Part shown: positions 19,145-30,639 of the stretch, piece after piece
Layout: each line of letters begins with the position of its first letter
Numbering within the stretch: position 1 is the stretch's first letter
Made by a program: the position numbers and the translations under genes
Assembly (NCBI RefSeq): GCF_037176765.1
Contig: NC_090022.1
Location: 179,234,117 to 179,298,116, forward strand
From: Anolis sagrei
Taxonomy: Eukaryota > Chordata > Lepidosauria > Squamata > Anolidae
Length of the DNA: 64,000 nt
Direction: 5' to 3'
The notes under the pieces: generated by a model
Databases searched by the model: none
What the model saw: only the letters and a program-made list of their open reading frames with translations
What the model was told of the DNA's origin: nothing

Positions 19145-19824
19145 GGTTGTTGTAGGTTTTTTCAGGCTATATGGCCATGTTCTAGAGGCATTCTCTCCTG
19201 ATGTTTTGCCTGCATTTATGGCAAGCATCCTCAGAGGTAGTGAAGTCTGTTGGAACTAGGAAAATGGGTTTATATATCTGTGGAAAGACCAGGGTGGGGC
19301 AAAGGACTCTTGTCTGCTGGAGTGAGGTGTGAATGTTTCAACTGACCACCTTGATTAGCATTTGATGCCCTGACAGTGCCTGGAGCAATCTTTTGTTGAG
19401 AGGTGATTAGATGTCCCTGATTGTTTTCCCTCTGCTGTTTTGCTGTTTTAATTTTAGAGTTTTTTAATACTGGTAGCCAGATTTTGTTCGTTTTCATGGT
19501 TTCCTCCTTTCTGTTGAAATTGTCCACATGCTTTTGGATTTCAATGGCTTCTCTGTGTAGTCTGACATGGTGGTTGTTAGAGTGGTCCAGCATTTCTGTG
19601 TTCTCAAATAATATGCTGTGTCCATGGCCACATAGGCCGAAAAAACCTACAACAACCCAGTGATTCCAGCCATGAAAGCCTTCGACAATACATTCTTCAT
19701 GAATTGCTTTGGTATGTTGCTCAACACACCTTAGACTCCAGAAAACAATCCTTCAAATTACCGTAATCCTTTTACAAAGGATTGGGGAAAATTGGGGGGC
19801 AGAAGGCATGCAATGGTCTTGTGT
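19145..19824 (-). mobile_element. Penelope-like element 3' part plus a shared 125-bp flank
   Basis: The minus strand codes for HSNNHHVRLHREAIEIQKHV and NFNRKEETMKTNKIWLPVL, which fits the C-terminal region of the GIY-YIG endonuclease of Penelope-like elements. Terminal hammerhead-like sequence lies near 19190-19235. After 19690, about 125 bp are also shared with the copy at 42840. Confidence 0.75.
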
Positions 19825-19885
19825 CAGAGTTATGGGTCCTTTCCCCTGCTTATTTAAAATATTATTGTTTTAGGTAGACTAGTAT

Positions 19886-20217
19886 AGTAAAGGGGAAGAT
19901 TGCCCCTTGACATTAAGTCTAGTTGTGTCCGACTCTGCAGGGTGGTGCTCATCTCCATTTCTAAGCCAAAGAGACGGCATTGTTGATAGACACCCCCAAG
20001 GTCACGTGGCCAGCATGACTGCATGAAGTGCCATTACCTTCCTGCCAGAGCGGTATCTATTGATCTACTCACATTTGCATGTTTTTGAATTTCTAGGTTG
20101 GCAGAAGCTGAGGCTAACAACAGGAGCTCACCCCATCCGTGGATTCAAACCACCAACCTTCCGATCAGCAAGTTCTGCAGCTTAGAGGTTTAACCTGCTG
20201 TGCCACAACAGCCCCTT
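19886..20217 (-). repeat. Sauria-type SINE, near full length
   Basis: From reversed GACATTAAGTCTAGTTGTGT and GGTGCTCATCTCCATTTC to the tRNA-like end TTAACCTGCTGTGCCACAAC. About 330 bp, minus strand. Confidence 0.85.
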
Positions 20218-20611
20218 AAGTATAGGCTAGTATAGGGAAGGGTTAACACCCCTGTGGTGCCTGTTTTGCTGCCAGTGGCCCTGTTCAGAAGATTTCACCT
20301 CATTTTCTGTCCCTGTGATAACTGCATTTTGAAAAATTTGGCTTGGTTTAGGAACCAGGATTGGTGTTAAAATTTTAGTGGAGACATCTTTGTCCCATCA
20401 TGTCTTCTGTAGGAGTGAATTTCCCTTCCAATGGCTAGATTTCTCTCACTTCCTCTTCTTTCACTCCCTTTCTTCACTATGAGTCATTTATAAGTTGGAT
20501 GTTTGTAACTTGTGATTGCCTCTATTCCCAACATCCAAAACCAAAATGACTACTTCTAATATGTATCATTGCAAAACAACCTAAGCCAGGCATTGCCAGG
20601 TACCTAAGCTA

Positions 20612-20990
20612 GTACAGGGTGAGGCAGCGTAACTTCCTTTTTTCAAAACTTAATAAAACCCATTGTATGAATCAGATTTTTTTTAATAATGTAGGCACAT
20701 ACCTAAAGTTTTGTTTTATGTAGTTTTGAAGATCAAATTAGGTAGGTGATGTCCCCCATTCTCCATACACTGAGTAAACCGATTTCTGGCGTTTGTCATG
20801 ACTCTTGCTAGCATAGCAGGTGTTATGTTGGCAATTTCTTCCTGGATGTTGGTCTACAAATGGACCCGTTGTAGGGTCCTTCAACGGTTCACATAAACAT
20901 GGGATTTCAAAAAACCCCATAGAAAAAATCACAAGGGGCCAAATCTGGAGAGCGGGCTGGCCACTCCAAATCTGATCGAAAAGTAGGCCT
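20612..20990 (-). mobile_element. mariner/IS630-like transposase remnant
   Basis: Minus strand codes, in pieces, for LEWPARSPDLAPCDFF, then EEIANITPAML-like, the C-terminal end of a Tc1/mariner-superfamily transposase. The left end TACAGGGTGAGGCAGCGTAA may be a terminal inverted repeat after TA. Stops and shifts break it, and the N-terminal part is not recognisable to the right. Confidence 0.65.
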
Positions 20991-22523
20991 CAATGGCAAA
21001 AGCACGCTTGTGCTGGCACAGCTGTGCCAGGAGATTTGAATTTCTTTTTCTTGCACTGTTAGTTTGTTTGAATTTATTTGGGCCTTGCATTTTGCAATTG
21101 GCTAGCTTTCCCCAGGTTGCAATCATAGGGCCAACAACCTATCAATCATCATTAGAGCCTTTAGATCTGCCCCTTTCCCCAGGTTTGGAGGGAAAAGGGG
21201 ACTTTTAGTTCAGTCTCACAGTTTGGAGCCTTACAGCAGGATATGTGGGTTTTCTCTGTCCCACCTGCAAAAAGCTTCACTTCTTACGGCTTTTGCTGGG
21301 GGGAAAGGAAAACCTTTATAGCTTTGCTGGGGAGTAAAGTTACAATTCCACAGCTTTGCCAGGGGAATACAGACAGCTTTTTCTGGAAAATAAAGGAATG
21401 GTTCCACGGCCTTCGTAGGGCAAATCTACAGGACACCAGCTTGGCAGATCTACAGCAACCATTGCCTGGTAAGGGAACACTCGGGCTATCCATAACGCAG
21501 CTTGGAGCCAGGAGTTGGGGCTTCACACCAGCAGGGTAAAGAAAGATTGTCCAAGGACGGGTCGGAAGGTTTCCCTAAAGAAGATAGGAACAGTTTATCA
21601 AGCAGTTGCCTGTCCCTTGTTGGCAGATCAAGAAAGCTACTAGTTTTTCAAGATTATAAAGCATTTAATTCGTTTGTTCGAGGATTTAAGCCTTAATAAA
21701 GAACTTTGTTGAACCTATTTTGAGCCTCTATAGAACTTTGTGTTGGGAAACCTATGGGACCCTTTAGCTGAGGCACCCTGGCATCCCATTGGGCATACAG
21801 AAAGCACGTCGTATAAACAGACATTGTCATAGGCTCAGTGCGTGACACCACAACGCTCCTCACTGTTCCAACGCATGATGGTGACAAAACTTTATACTCC
21901 CACTTCTCGAACGAGACCACTAGTGCTCCGCTACGTCTTCAACCAACTGAATGGCGCACATTTTTAAAAAGGACATTAAGCTGCCTCACTCTGTATAAAG
22001 TCAATGCACAATCGACTGAGGGACTCGTTGCAAAACCTATTGGCTCTTAATTAATAAACAAGCTATGGTAATTAGCAACAATCAAAAGCTAGTATTGCAA
22101 AATTTGAACTTTAAATTTGGCTTAAAACTGTTAGAGTTTTTTAAACCACTCTAGGATTTTGTTGAATGGCAAGGGATAAACCAAATGAGTGGTATGGGTA
22201 CGAAGTGGCAGTTTCAGCACCTTGGACAGTTCATTTAAAGCCAATACCAGAATCCAGAATGGATTCATCATCACACTGACATGAAAGCCACTAGCTGCAG
22301 CAGGTCTAAATATTTTAAGGGGGTATTTTCCATCAGTTTAGGAGCCCCAAAACTGGTTTTCTTTGTTACTCATTGCTTAAAGATATAGAAGCAAGAACTC
22401 TCCTTTGGCATTGCAGCTGAATCTTCACAGCAGCAAAATAAAGGAAGTGATGTGAACTGAGCAGTTCAAACCAGACATTAGTGTCAAGGAAGCATTGAAA
22501 CAAGCTAAGTTGCTTATTAATGA
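20991..22523. other. No gene recognised
   Basis: Short disrupted frames. 21230-21540 contains a loosely repeated AGCTTTGCTGGGG-like motif, and AATAAAG occurs near 21697. These hint at an old retroelement fragment but are not enough to call one. Confidence 0.35.
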
Positions 22524-23353
22524 CTAGTGGTCCCCTGCCACATATTGTTGTGGCCCAGTCTGGTGATCTCGAAAATAAAGTAATGAGAAAGTGTTGGTTT
22601 CTAATATATGGAATGTCTTGATGGTTGTGGATAAACAGTACTTCTTTGTCAGTGTTGATGTAGAGATTGTGTGGCTTGCCTACTCTGGAACATGCAGCAT
22701 ATTATTGTCCTATTTTAGGGGTCCCTTTCAGATCTATGATACTATATATCTCTCTGTGTGTGAATCATATCTATCTATGCCTGGATGGCTCTTTGTCAGG
22801 AGAGCTTTGTTTACGTTTTCATGCCCTGGTGAAGGGAGTTGGACTGGATGGCCTTAAGTATTTTCTGTTGGTCATGGAGGTTCTGTGTGGGAAGTTTGCC
22901 CCAATTCTGTCATTGGTGGAGTTCAGAATGCTCTTTGATTATAGGTGAATCCCAGTAACTACAACTCCCAAATGTCAAAGTCTATTTCCCCCAAACTCTG
23001 TGTTCATATTTGGGCATATGGAATATTCGTGCCAATGGATGTAGGTGAACTACAACTCCCAAATTCAAGGTCAATGCCCACTAAACCTTTCTAGTGTTTC
23101 TGTTGGTCATGGGAGTCCTGTATACCATGTTTGGTTCAATTCCATCATTGGTAGATTTCAGAATGCTCTTGGATTGTAGGTGAACTATAAATCCCAGCAA
23201 TTACAACTCTCAAATGACAAAATCAATTTTTTTGAGTGATAGCCACTCCTTGGGTTGGTAAATGTCTTGTGTCCAAATTTGGTGGCAATTCGTCCAATTG
23301 TTTTTGAGTTATGTTAATCCCACAAACGAACATTACATTTTTATTTATATAGA
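22524..23353 (+). repeat. Unclassified repeat (ACTAGC...TATATAGAT), second long copy
   Basis: Starts ACTAGTGGTCCCCTGCCACA and ends ACATTTTTATTTATATAGAT. Same module order as 15911-16850, with an internal deletion near 23030. Confidence 0.75.
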
Positions 23354-23496
23354 TGTTTAAAGATTAAGCATCCAAATAAACTCTTCCCTCATTTTTCTTC
23401 TTCCTGTTTAATCATTATGAATATTAATTCTAGTCTCATGACAAGAGATTACATATACATCCAAATGTTTCAGAATTGAGTTTATTTTATATTATA

Positions 23497-23570
23497 AGGT
23501 AAAGGTAAAGGTTTTCTCCTGACATTAAGTCCAGTCGTGCCTGACTCTGGAGGTTGGTGCTCATCTTCCG
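23497..23570 (-). repeat. Sauria-type SINE 3' end fragment
   Basis: Reversed 3' end: AAGGTAAAGGTTTTCTCCTG, ACATTAAGTCCAGTCGTGCC. Confidence 0.75.
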
Positions 23571-24071
23571 CGAGTTTTAGAATCTATTGAAAATGATAAG
23601 TTTGCAAAACCTTTGTCCAAATAATGTACTTAGAAATGGGATTTTCACAAGCATTACAATATGTCTGAAAGGTCTGTTTTATTTTTTTTAAAGCATTTCA
23701 GTCAGCCATTTCAAACTCATAAAATCTAGCACAACTGAAGCAAAATATGACACACAAGAATTTTTACTAGTTAACACTATGATGTGTGTAGTAACTTCAG
23801 TTTCAATGGTTCCATATTCAGCTCATGTTGCAAAAAAATGGACAACTCAGAAAATTAAATTCTTATTATTATGTATGGACTGGGGATAGATCCCTCTGAG
23901 TTTCAGAGTAAAGCTAGAAATAGGATCGGCATCGTACAGTGATTCCCACATTGGAAAATGACTCTAGAGACCAGGATTCAAATCCTTGCTAAGCCATTGA
24001 AACCCAATCAGTGACCTTGGTCAAGTCATATTTTTTTCAGACAACACTCTTCTCTACAGGTAATGCCAGAA

Positions 24072-24346
24072 CCCCCCGTGGCGCAGTGGGTTAAACCCCT
24101 GTGCCGACAGGACTGAAGACCGACAGGTCGCAGGTTCATATCTGGGGAGAGGCGGATGAGCTCTCTCTATTAGCTCCAGCTCCTCATACGGGGACATGAA
24201 AGAATCCTCCCACAAGGATGATAAAACATCAAATCATCCGGGCGTCCCCTGGGCAACGTCCTTGCAGACGGCCAATTCTCTCACACCAGAAGCTACTTGT
24301 AGTTTCTCAAATTGCTACTGACACGACAAAAAACAAACAAACAAAC
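24072..24346 (+). repeat. tRNA-derived SINE (ACGACAAA tail), near full length
   Basis: From CCCCCCGTGGCGCAGTGGGT through GGTCGCAGGTTCATATCTGG to CTACTGACACGACAAAAAAC and an (AAAC)n tail. Confidence 0.9.
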
Positions 24347-24680
24347 GGATATTGCCAAGAAAATCCCATAATAGATTCACCTTAGGGTCTCCATAAGTTG
24401 GAAATGACCTAAGGGCACACAACTACAGCTGTCATAATTCTGGTTAGGTTACAGGAGTAAGATCAAGTGATTTGGAGTAATCTATGAGAAAGACAAGAGC
24501 AAAAGTTGATTACTGAATTTTTAGAAATATTAAAGATGTTGGAGCAGGGGGTTAATGCTGGGTTTTCCTTTGAAGGTTGGGAAGTTATTGTCCACAAACA
24601 ATTAAAACAAGCATACATTTTTTCAGTCCCAAACACTATGACCCAGTCAAATGTTAAAGAATAGGCTGTTTGAGATGATA

Positions 24681-25631
24681 TCACTGCCTTGTTACTGAAA
24701 CTAAAAGCCTTCCGCAAACTCTCTTGAGAGCCCCCTTGAATTCTTTGTTCCTGAGGCTGTAAATCACGGGGTACAACATTGGTGTGACATTAGTGTAGAT
24801 CAAAGAAACCACCTTGTCTTCATTCAAGGAGTAGCTAGCCTTTGGTCGGATGTAGATGAAAATGGCACAACCATAGTGGAGAACAGCTACAACCAGGTGA
24901 GCAACGCAGGTGGAGAAGGCCTTCTTCCGCCCTTGGGAGCTTTTAATTCTGAAAACGGCATTGGCAATGAAGACATAGGAAAGTAGGATGAGCAAGAAAG
25001 GAATGAGCAGGATCATTGTGCAGACGAGGAGAACAGCCATTTCGTTGACATGTGTGTCACTACAAGCTAAGAACATCACAGGTGGGATATCACAGAAAAA
25101 ATGGTTAATATTGTGTGAATCACAGAAGGGGAGATTGAAAATCAGCATGGTGAGTCCCAGGGAGATTGTGAATCCACTGACACAGGCTACTATCAAGAGC
25201 TGCATGCAGAGATTTTGGTTCATGACAAGAGTGTAGCGCAAGGGGTTGCAAATGGCCACATACCTGTCATAGGCCATCACAACTAACAGAAAGCACTCTG
25301 CACCCCCAAAGGCAATGAAGAAATACATCTGAGAGGCACAGGCCATGAAGGAGACTTGCCTGCTCTTGCCCAAGAAGTTAGCCAGCATTTGGGGCACAAT
25401 GACCAATGTGTAGCAGATTTCAATGAAGGACAAGTTGCGTAGGAAGAAATACATGGGGGTGCCAAGGGTAGGATCAGCTAAACTGATGATCACAATAGCC
25501 AGGTGCCCTGAGAGGGTGATGAGGTGAAGGAGAAGGAATAACACAAAAAATACATTCTGTAAAGTCTCATTGATGTTGAATCCCATGATAACAAAATCTT
25601 CATCTGCGCTTTTGTTTTGTTTTTGTTCCAT
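24681..25631 (-). CDS. Olfactory receptor, class II, family 10-like, intact
   Basis: Seen: a single open frame of 316 residues, the usual length for an intronless olfactory receptor. It has seven hydrophobic segments, N-glycosylation sites at Asn6 and Asn21, LGTPMYFFLRNLSF at TM2, MAYDRYVAICNPLRYT at residues 119-134, the long extracellular loop 2 cysteines, KAFSTCVAHL at TM6 and SLRNKEFKGAL after TM7. Known: such receptors sit in olfactory sensory cilia and signal through G-olf. The LGTPMYFFLRNLSFIEICY block suggests family 10, by recall only. Odd: the TM1 GN motif is GH (His43), and the TM7 NPxxY motif is YPVIY (Tyr287). A broken paralogue lies 11 kb to the right on the same strand, so this was a small tandem cluster. 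No ligand can be inferred. Confidence 0.93.
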   Translation of the reverse strand: MEQKQNKSADEDFVIMGFNINETLQNVFFVLFLLLHLITLSGHLAIVIISLADPTLGTPMYFFLRNLSFIEICYTLVIVPQMLANFLGKSRQVSFMACASQMYFFIAFGGAECFLLVVMAYDRYVAICNPLRYTLVMNQNLCMQLLIVACVSGFTISLGLTMLIFNLPFCDSHNINHFFCDIPPVMFLACSDTHVNEMAVLLVCTMILLIPFLLILLSYVFIANAVFRIKSSQGRKKAFSTCVAHLVVAVLHYGCAIFIYIRPKASYSLNEDKVVSLIYTNVTPMLYPVIYSLRNKEFKGALKRVCGRLLVSVTRQ

Positions 25632-25803
25632 CTCCTGTGGTCAAAGGGTCTCGCTCATCTGGTGCACGCATCAGTTTGCATAAACAGGTTAGCAAGAATA
25701 AAAAAATATGCAAGGCATACATTAGCAGAAGTCAGCAAGTAAAAAAATGGAAGGGTATTTCCCACATATGCAGAAAGAAACTATTTATTTCTTGTATTGT
25801 CGA

Positions 25804-26660
25804 AGGCTTTCATGGCCGGGATCACTGGGTTGTTGTAGGTTTTTCCAGGCTATATGGCCATGTTCTGGAGGCAATTTTTCTCCTGACGTTTCGCCGCAAG
25901 CATCCTCAGAGGTAGTGAGGTAGTGAGGTCTGTTGGAAGTAGGAAAAAATGGGTTATATATTTGTGGAATGACCAGGGTAATGTTTCAGCTGATCACCTT
26001 GATTTGCATTCAATGGCCTGGAAGCGCCTGGGGGGAATCTCTTGTTGAGAGTGAATTGATGGGCCTGATTGTTTACTCTCTGTTGTTTTGCTGTTGTAAT
26101 TTTTGAGTTTTTTTAATACCGGTAGACAGATTTTGTTCATCTTCATGGTTTCCTCCTTTCTGTTGAAATTGTCCACATGCTTGTGGATTTCAATGGCTTC
26201 TCTGTGTAGTCTGACATGGTGGTTGTGAGAGTGGTCCAGCACTTCTGTGTTCTCAAATAATATGATAATATTATAACATATAAAATTATAACATGAAAGG
26301 CACTGCAAACTACTCCAACCAGAGAAATCAGCCATAGCAGAGCACCTGATGAACCAACCTGGACACAGCATATTATTTGAGAACACAGAAGTGCTGGACC
26401 ACTCTCACAACCACCATGTCAGACTACAACAAGAGATCTCAACAAGAGATCCCCCCAGGCGCTTCCAGGCCATTGAATGCAAATCAAGGTGATCAGCTGA
26501 AACATTACCCTGGTCATTCCACAGATATATAACCCATTTTTTTCCTACTTCCAACAAACCTCACTACCTCTGAGGATGCTTGCCATAGATGCAGGCGAAA
26601 CGTCAGGAGAAAAATTGCCTCCAGAACATGGCCATATAGCCCGGAAAAACCTACAACAAC
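25804..26660. mobile_element. Penelope-like element in inverted-repeat form, 13-bp target duplication
   Basis: 857 bp between exact repeats CTATTTATTTCTT (25791-25803 and 26661-26673). The left half is minus-strand PLE 3' sequence (coding for HHVRLHREAIEIHKHV and NFNRKEETMK); the right half is plus-strand and ends GCCATATAGCCCGGAAAAAC. A hammerhead-like core lies at about 26566-26610. Confidence 0.8.
26566..26610 (+). ncRNA. Hammerhead-ribozyme-like core in a Penelope-like element
   Basis: Order CTGAGGA, stem GCTTGC with loop CATAGAT and partner GCAGGC, then GAAAC and GTC|A, flanked by CCT/AGG as a 3-bp stem I. Known: Penelope-like elements carry hammerhead motifs with a very short stem III. 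One unpaired base between the CTGAGGA box and stem II is a weakness. Confidence 0.6.
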
Positions 26661-26796
26661 CTATTTATTTCTTAGTTTGTAAAATAGGTTAAAAAGTGCT
26701 TGTCCGTTTTCTTACCTATACAACATACCATAAAGCCCCTCCCATCCTTTAAATATTTCTGTTTATTATTCAGGAGTGGAAGAAAAACACATTGGT

Positions 26797-27312
26797 GGTG
26801 TTGTTGTTGTTCATTCGTTCAGTCGTCTCCGACTCTTCGTGACCTCGTGGACTAGCCCACGCCAGAGCTCCCTGTCGGCCGTCACCACCCCCAGCTCCTT
26901 CAAGGTCAGTCCAGTCACTTCAAAGGATGCCATCCATCCATCTTGCCCTAGGTCGGCCCCTCTTCCTTTTGCCTTCCACTTTCCCCAGCATAATTGTCTT
27001 CTCTAGGCTTTCCTGTCTCCTCATGATGTGGCCAAAGTACTTCAACTTTGTCTCTAGTATCCTTCCTTCCAGTGAGCAGCCGGGCTTTATTTCCTGGAGG
27101 ATGGACTGGTTGGATCTTCTCGCAGTCCAAGGCACTCTCAGCACTTTCCTCCAACACCACAGCTCAAAAGCATCGATCTTCCTTCGCTCAGCCTTCCCTA
27201 TGGTCCAGCTCTCACATCCGTAGGTTACTACAGGGAATACCATGGCTTTGACTAGGCGGATCTTTGTTGCCAGTCTGATGTCTCTACTCTTTACTATTTT
27301 ATCGAGACTGGA
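26797..27312 (-). mobile_element. Bov-B (RTE) LINE, 3' end
   Basis: Minus strand codes for RLVKAMVFPVVTYGCESWT, LRVPWTARRSNQSILQEIK, KYFGHIMRRQESLEKTIM and GRPRARWMDGI, the Bov-B ORF2 C-terminus. The 3' end lies at the GTTGTTGTTGTT tract. 5' truncated. Confidence 0.93.
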
Positions 27313-27394
27313 CATTGGTGGTATTTAGGCATAAATCTGATTCAGAGTGCATCTATTAATGCAATTTGAGAACACCTTTACTGGCATGGATCAA

Positions 27395-27514
27395 TGCTAT
27401 GGAATCACGGCAGTTGTAGTTTGACAAGACCTTTAGCCTTCTCTGCAAAATAGTGCTGATGCCTCGTCAAACTACAAATCCCATGATTCTGTAGTGTAGA
27501 TGCACCCCATAGTC
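27395..27514. mobile_element. Palindromic MITE, family C, partial
   Basis: ATGCTATGGAATCACGGCAG and TTGTAGTTTGACAAGACC mirror TCAAACTACAAATCCCATGA; the end TGTAGTGTAGATGCACCCC matches the family seen at 54754 and 57424. Confidence 0.65.
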
Positions 27515-27541
27515 TTAGTTCAGTCCTTCTCTAAGTAAATA

Positions 27542-28198
27542 CAGTAGAGTCTTGCTTATCTAACCTTCACTCATCCAACATTCTGTATATCCAATGCAGT
27601 CTGCCTCCTGCCCGGATCCACAACTGTTTCAATACATTGCAATGTTTTGTTGCTAAATTAATAAATACAGTAATTACTATATAACATCTCTATGTATTGA
27701 ACTGCTTTTTCTGTCGATTTGTGGTAAAACAATGTTTTGGTGCTTAATTTGTAAAATCATAAAGTAATTTGATGTTTAATAGGCTTTTCCTTAAAAAGGT
27801 AAAGGTAGTCCCCTGACATTAAGTCCAGTCATGTCTGACTCTGGGGTGTGGTGCTCATCTCCCATTTCTAAGCCGAAGAGCCAGGGTTGTCCATAGACAC
27901 CTCCAAGGTCATGTGGCCGGCATGACTGCATGGAGCGCCGTTACCTTCCCGCCGGAGCGGTGCCTATTGATCTACTCACATTTGCATGTTTTCGAACTGC
28001 TAGGTTGGCAGAAGCTAGGGCTGACAGCGGAAGCTCACGCCGCTCCCCGGAATCGAACCTGTGACCTTTCGATCAACAAGCTCAGCAGCTCAGTGCTTTA
28101 ACCCACTGCACCACCGGGGGCTTTTCCTTAATCCCTCCTTATTGTCCAATGTTTTTGCTTATCCAACGTTCTGCTGTTGGATAAACAAGACTCTACTG
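27542..28198. mobile_element. pogo/Tigger-like MITE with a nested SINE
   Basis: Inverted ends CAGTAGAGTCTTGCTTATC and the reverse of it (ATAAACAAGACTCTACTG), TA on both sides (27540-27541, 28199-28200). A Sauria SINE is inserted inside at 27795. Without it the element is about 320 bp. Confidence 0.85.
27795..28118 (-). repeat. Sauria-type SINE, full length, with target duplication
   Basis: Complete minus-strand SINE from AAAGGTAAAGGTAGTCCCCT to the tRNA-like end AACCCACTGCACCACCGG. Flanked by exact 13-bp repeats GGCTTTTCCTTAA (27782-27794 and 28119-28131), so it jumped into the Tigger-like MITE. Confidence 0.93.
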
Positions 28199-28200
28199 TA

Positions 28201-29766
28201 CTGTGTAAGTATTTGTACTGTTTGTACTATTACTGCAACTTAAGAAAGAAAAACCTTCCAGTTGGAATTAACAGGTTTGTGTCTGTATGTTGTTTTTATT
28301 CCTGAGGAGACCCCTTTACTACAGAAAGGTACTATGCTTCCTAACATGAGTGAATAGTTCATTCCACTATACAACAGTGAATTTCATGCTGATTTGAACC
28401 CCTGACAGGCTTGACTACAACTACACACCAAGAGCCTGCTGAGAATATATTACAGACTACACCACTGTTGCCAGGATTCATGAAAGAGGACATCTTGGCT
28501 TTCCAAAGTGAAAACTGGAGAGGGTTTCCATACCTCTAATGGTGGTAAAGAAAAAGGAATTGCAAAAGGTATTATTTAATCCCTGGCTGCATGACGAGCA
28601 ATACTTTGCTAAAGTTCCCTCTTTTGCACAACCACTAAAGATAATTTCTATAGTTTTCATTGTAGCCACCCTAGATATCTCATAGAACATGATAGCTGGT
28701 CATACAGTATGTTCCCTGCCTTGCTCTGTTGTCGTCATCCATCCACCAACAGTATATCCTTTCCCTTTTTGTACTCTTGGATTTTAGGTGTGTTTATATT
28801 GCACAAATGAAACACATACCAAAATCTTTTAGAATGAGCTAGGAACAACTGGGGGAGTGATCAAGAAATTGACAACCTAACTTTGAAGTCACCTCACATA
28901 ATAAAATCAGACTTTCTGTTCCTCTGATACTACTTGGCTGGAGATTTGTCTCCTTGCATTGAGAACTGAAGAAGGAAAAAAATTTGTGCAATCTTTAATC
29001 AGTCATCTGAGAGTGGGCAGATTTTGTTGGAAGTCAGTTTACAGAACATAGAGACTGACTTTTTGCACCATTTTCCAATATTTGGATTTTTTTTCATATT
29101 TTTCTCAATCACAGAACAAATATTCACTTTATAGAAAGAGAATCAGAATCTGAACAAGAGATTGACAATCTGAATCCAATATTGGGGAAAACATCTAATT
29201 TGAGAACAGAAAAATGATCCACTCTTTCTTGATAGGTAAATTAACAAGTTTACAGAATTTTTCTTACATCTGCATGACTATCAGAAGTCAATTCCAAATG
29301 GAGAAATTAAGCATATCTTACCTCCAAAGGACTTGGGTGGAAAAGGATCCTAAATGCTCTAATAGCAACATGAGAAAAATAATGCCACATATAGATCTTT
29401 AAAGATATCCATGAATAAGCAGATCAGAAGATTAAAAGCAAAGGTCTTCTGCCAAGCAAGCAGATAAGACTGCCTGGAAGCAGAAATGTTGTCAAGAATA
29501 GTCTTCTATGAATACTCATTTCATTGCGGCCTGCCTTTTATGCGTGCATTCTTTCTTTCTCGTCTTCTTGCTCAGAATTAAGAGTGGTGCAGTTTCCACC
29601 CACTCGATTCATGCTTTATTTATCAAGAGACACCTCAAAAATGTCATTGGTCTCTAAGGAAAAATGTGACAACAAAGCTGGATTTCATTATAACTAGGAA
29701 GCAAAAGTACAGCAGTCAGTGGTGTGGTTTCATTACTTGAGAATTTAAACTTAATGGCTTAAATTC
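28201..29766. other. No gene recognised
   Basis: About 1.5 kb of unique-looking, AT-rich sequence. Short frames only. Confidence 0.45.
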
Positions 29767-29778
29767 AGTTGTTAGTCT

Positions 29779-30020
29779 GGGAGCCCCCAGTGGAACAATG
29801 GGTTAAACCCATGTGTCTGCTGACCGATAGGTTGGTGGTTCAAATGCAGGGAGCGGGGTGAGCTCCTGTTTGTCAGCTCCAGCTTCTCATGCAGGGACAT
29901 GAGAGAAGCCTCCCACAGGATGGTAAAACATCCGGGTGTCCCCCGGGCAACATCCTTGCAGACGGCCAATTTTCCCACACCAGAAGTGACTGCATCAAGT
30001 CTCTCCTGATGCATACAAAA
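29779..30020 (+). repeat. tRNA-derived SINE (ACGACAAA tail) with target duplication
   Basis: From GGGAGCCCCCAGTGGAACAA to CTCTCCTGATGCATACAAAA. Exact 12-bp repeats AGTTGTTAGTCT flank it (29767-29778 and 30021-30032). Confidence 0.9.
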
Positions 30021-30313
30021 AGTTGTTAGTCTCAGACTCTGTAGATCAATGGGAATGTGGGACCTTGTTATTTAAGAAGAGTGCGTAACTCACCAAAGGT
30101 CACTCAACAGGATTCCATGGATGGGCAGAGAACTGATTACCAGTCATTGTGCAATGCTCAAGCCACTGTGCCAATATTAGCTTTCTAAATTATTGTAAGG
30201 TGACTTGAAACCAATTTTGGGAGAAAGGCAGAGGATTCATTCAATCAACCAACCAATCAATCAATAAACCCCACCAGAATCCTATACTGTAGGACCTTAC
30301 GATCTGCTGGGGT

Positions 30314-30636
30314 CAGGCCCGTAACCAGCATTTCGATTCGGGGGGGGTGTGTGTGATTTTTTTCAGGGGGGCTTCGGGGGGGGGGGAGCTGAGTTTCGGG
30401 GGGGGTGGGTCTGAGTGAAAGAGGGTCTAGCCTAGCAAACCTTTTGTATCATTACCCCAATACTCCCATGCATAAGGGATATATTGAGTATGCTCATCGG
30501 ATCATGATATGAATAAACATAACAGTTTAAATAATGCACCAGTAAGGCATTTTCGTGAACCACCATGAGAATTTCGGGGGGGGGGGGGGGCTGAAGCCCC
30601 TCAAGCCCCCCCCCCCCCCCCCCGGGTACATGCCTG
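30314..30636. mobile_element. hAT MITE with long G/C homopolymers
   Basis: 323 bp between exact 8-bp repeats GCTGGGGT (30306-30313 and 30637-30644). Ends CAGGCCCGTA/TACATGCCTG. Inside are runs of 7-17 G and a 20-odd-base C run. A reversed copy lies at 45373. Confidence 0.88.
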
Positions 30637-30639
30637 GCT

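Noticed and set aside
21230-21730. Possible LTR with AATAAAG near 21697
   Set aside because: No clear TG/CA ends, TATA box or second copy; too weak to call.
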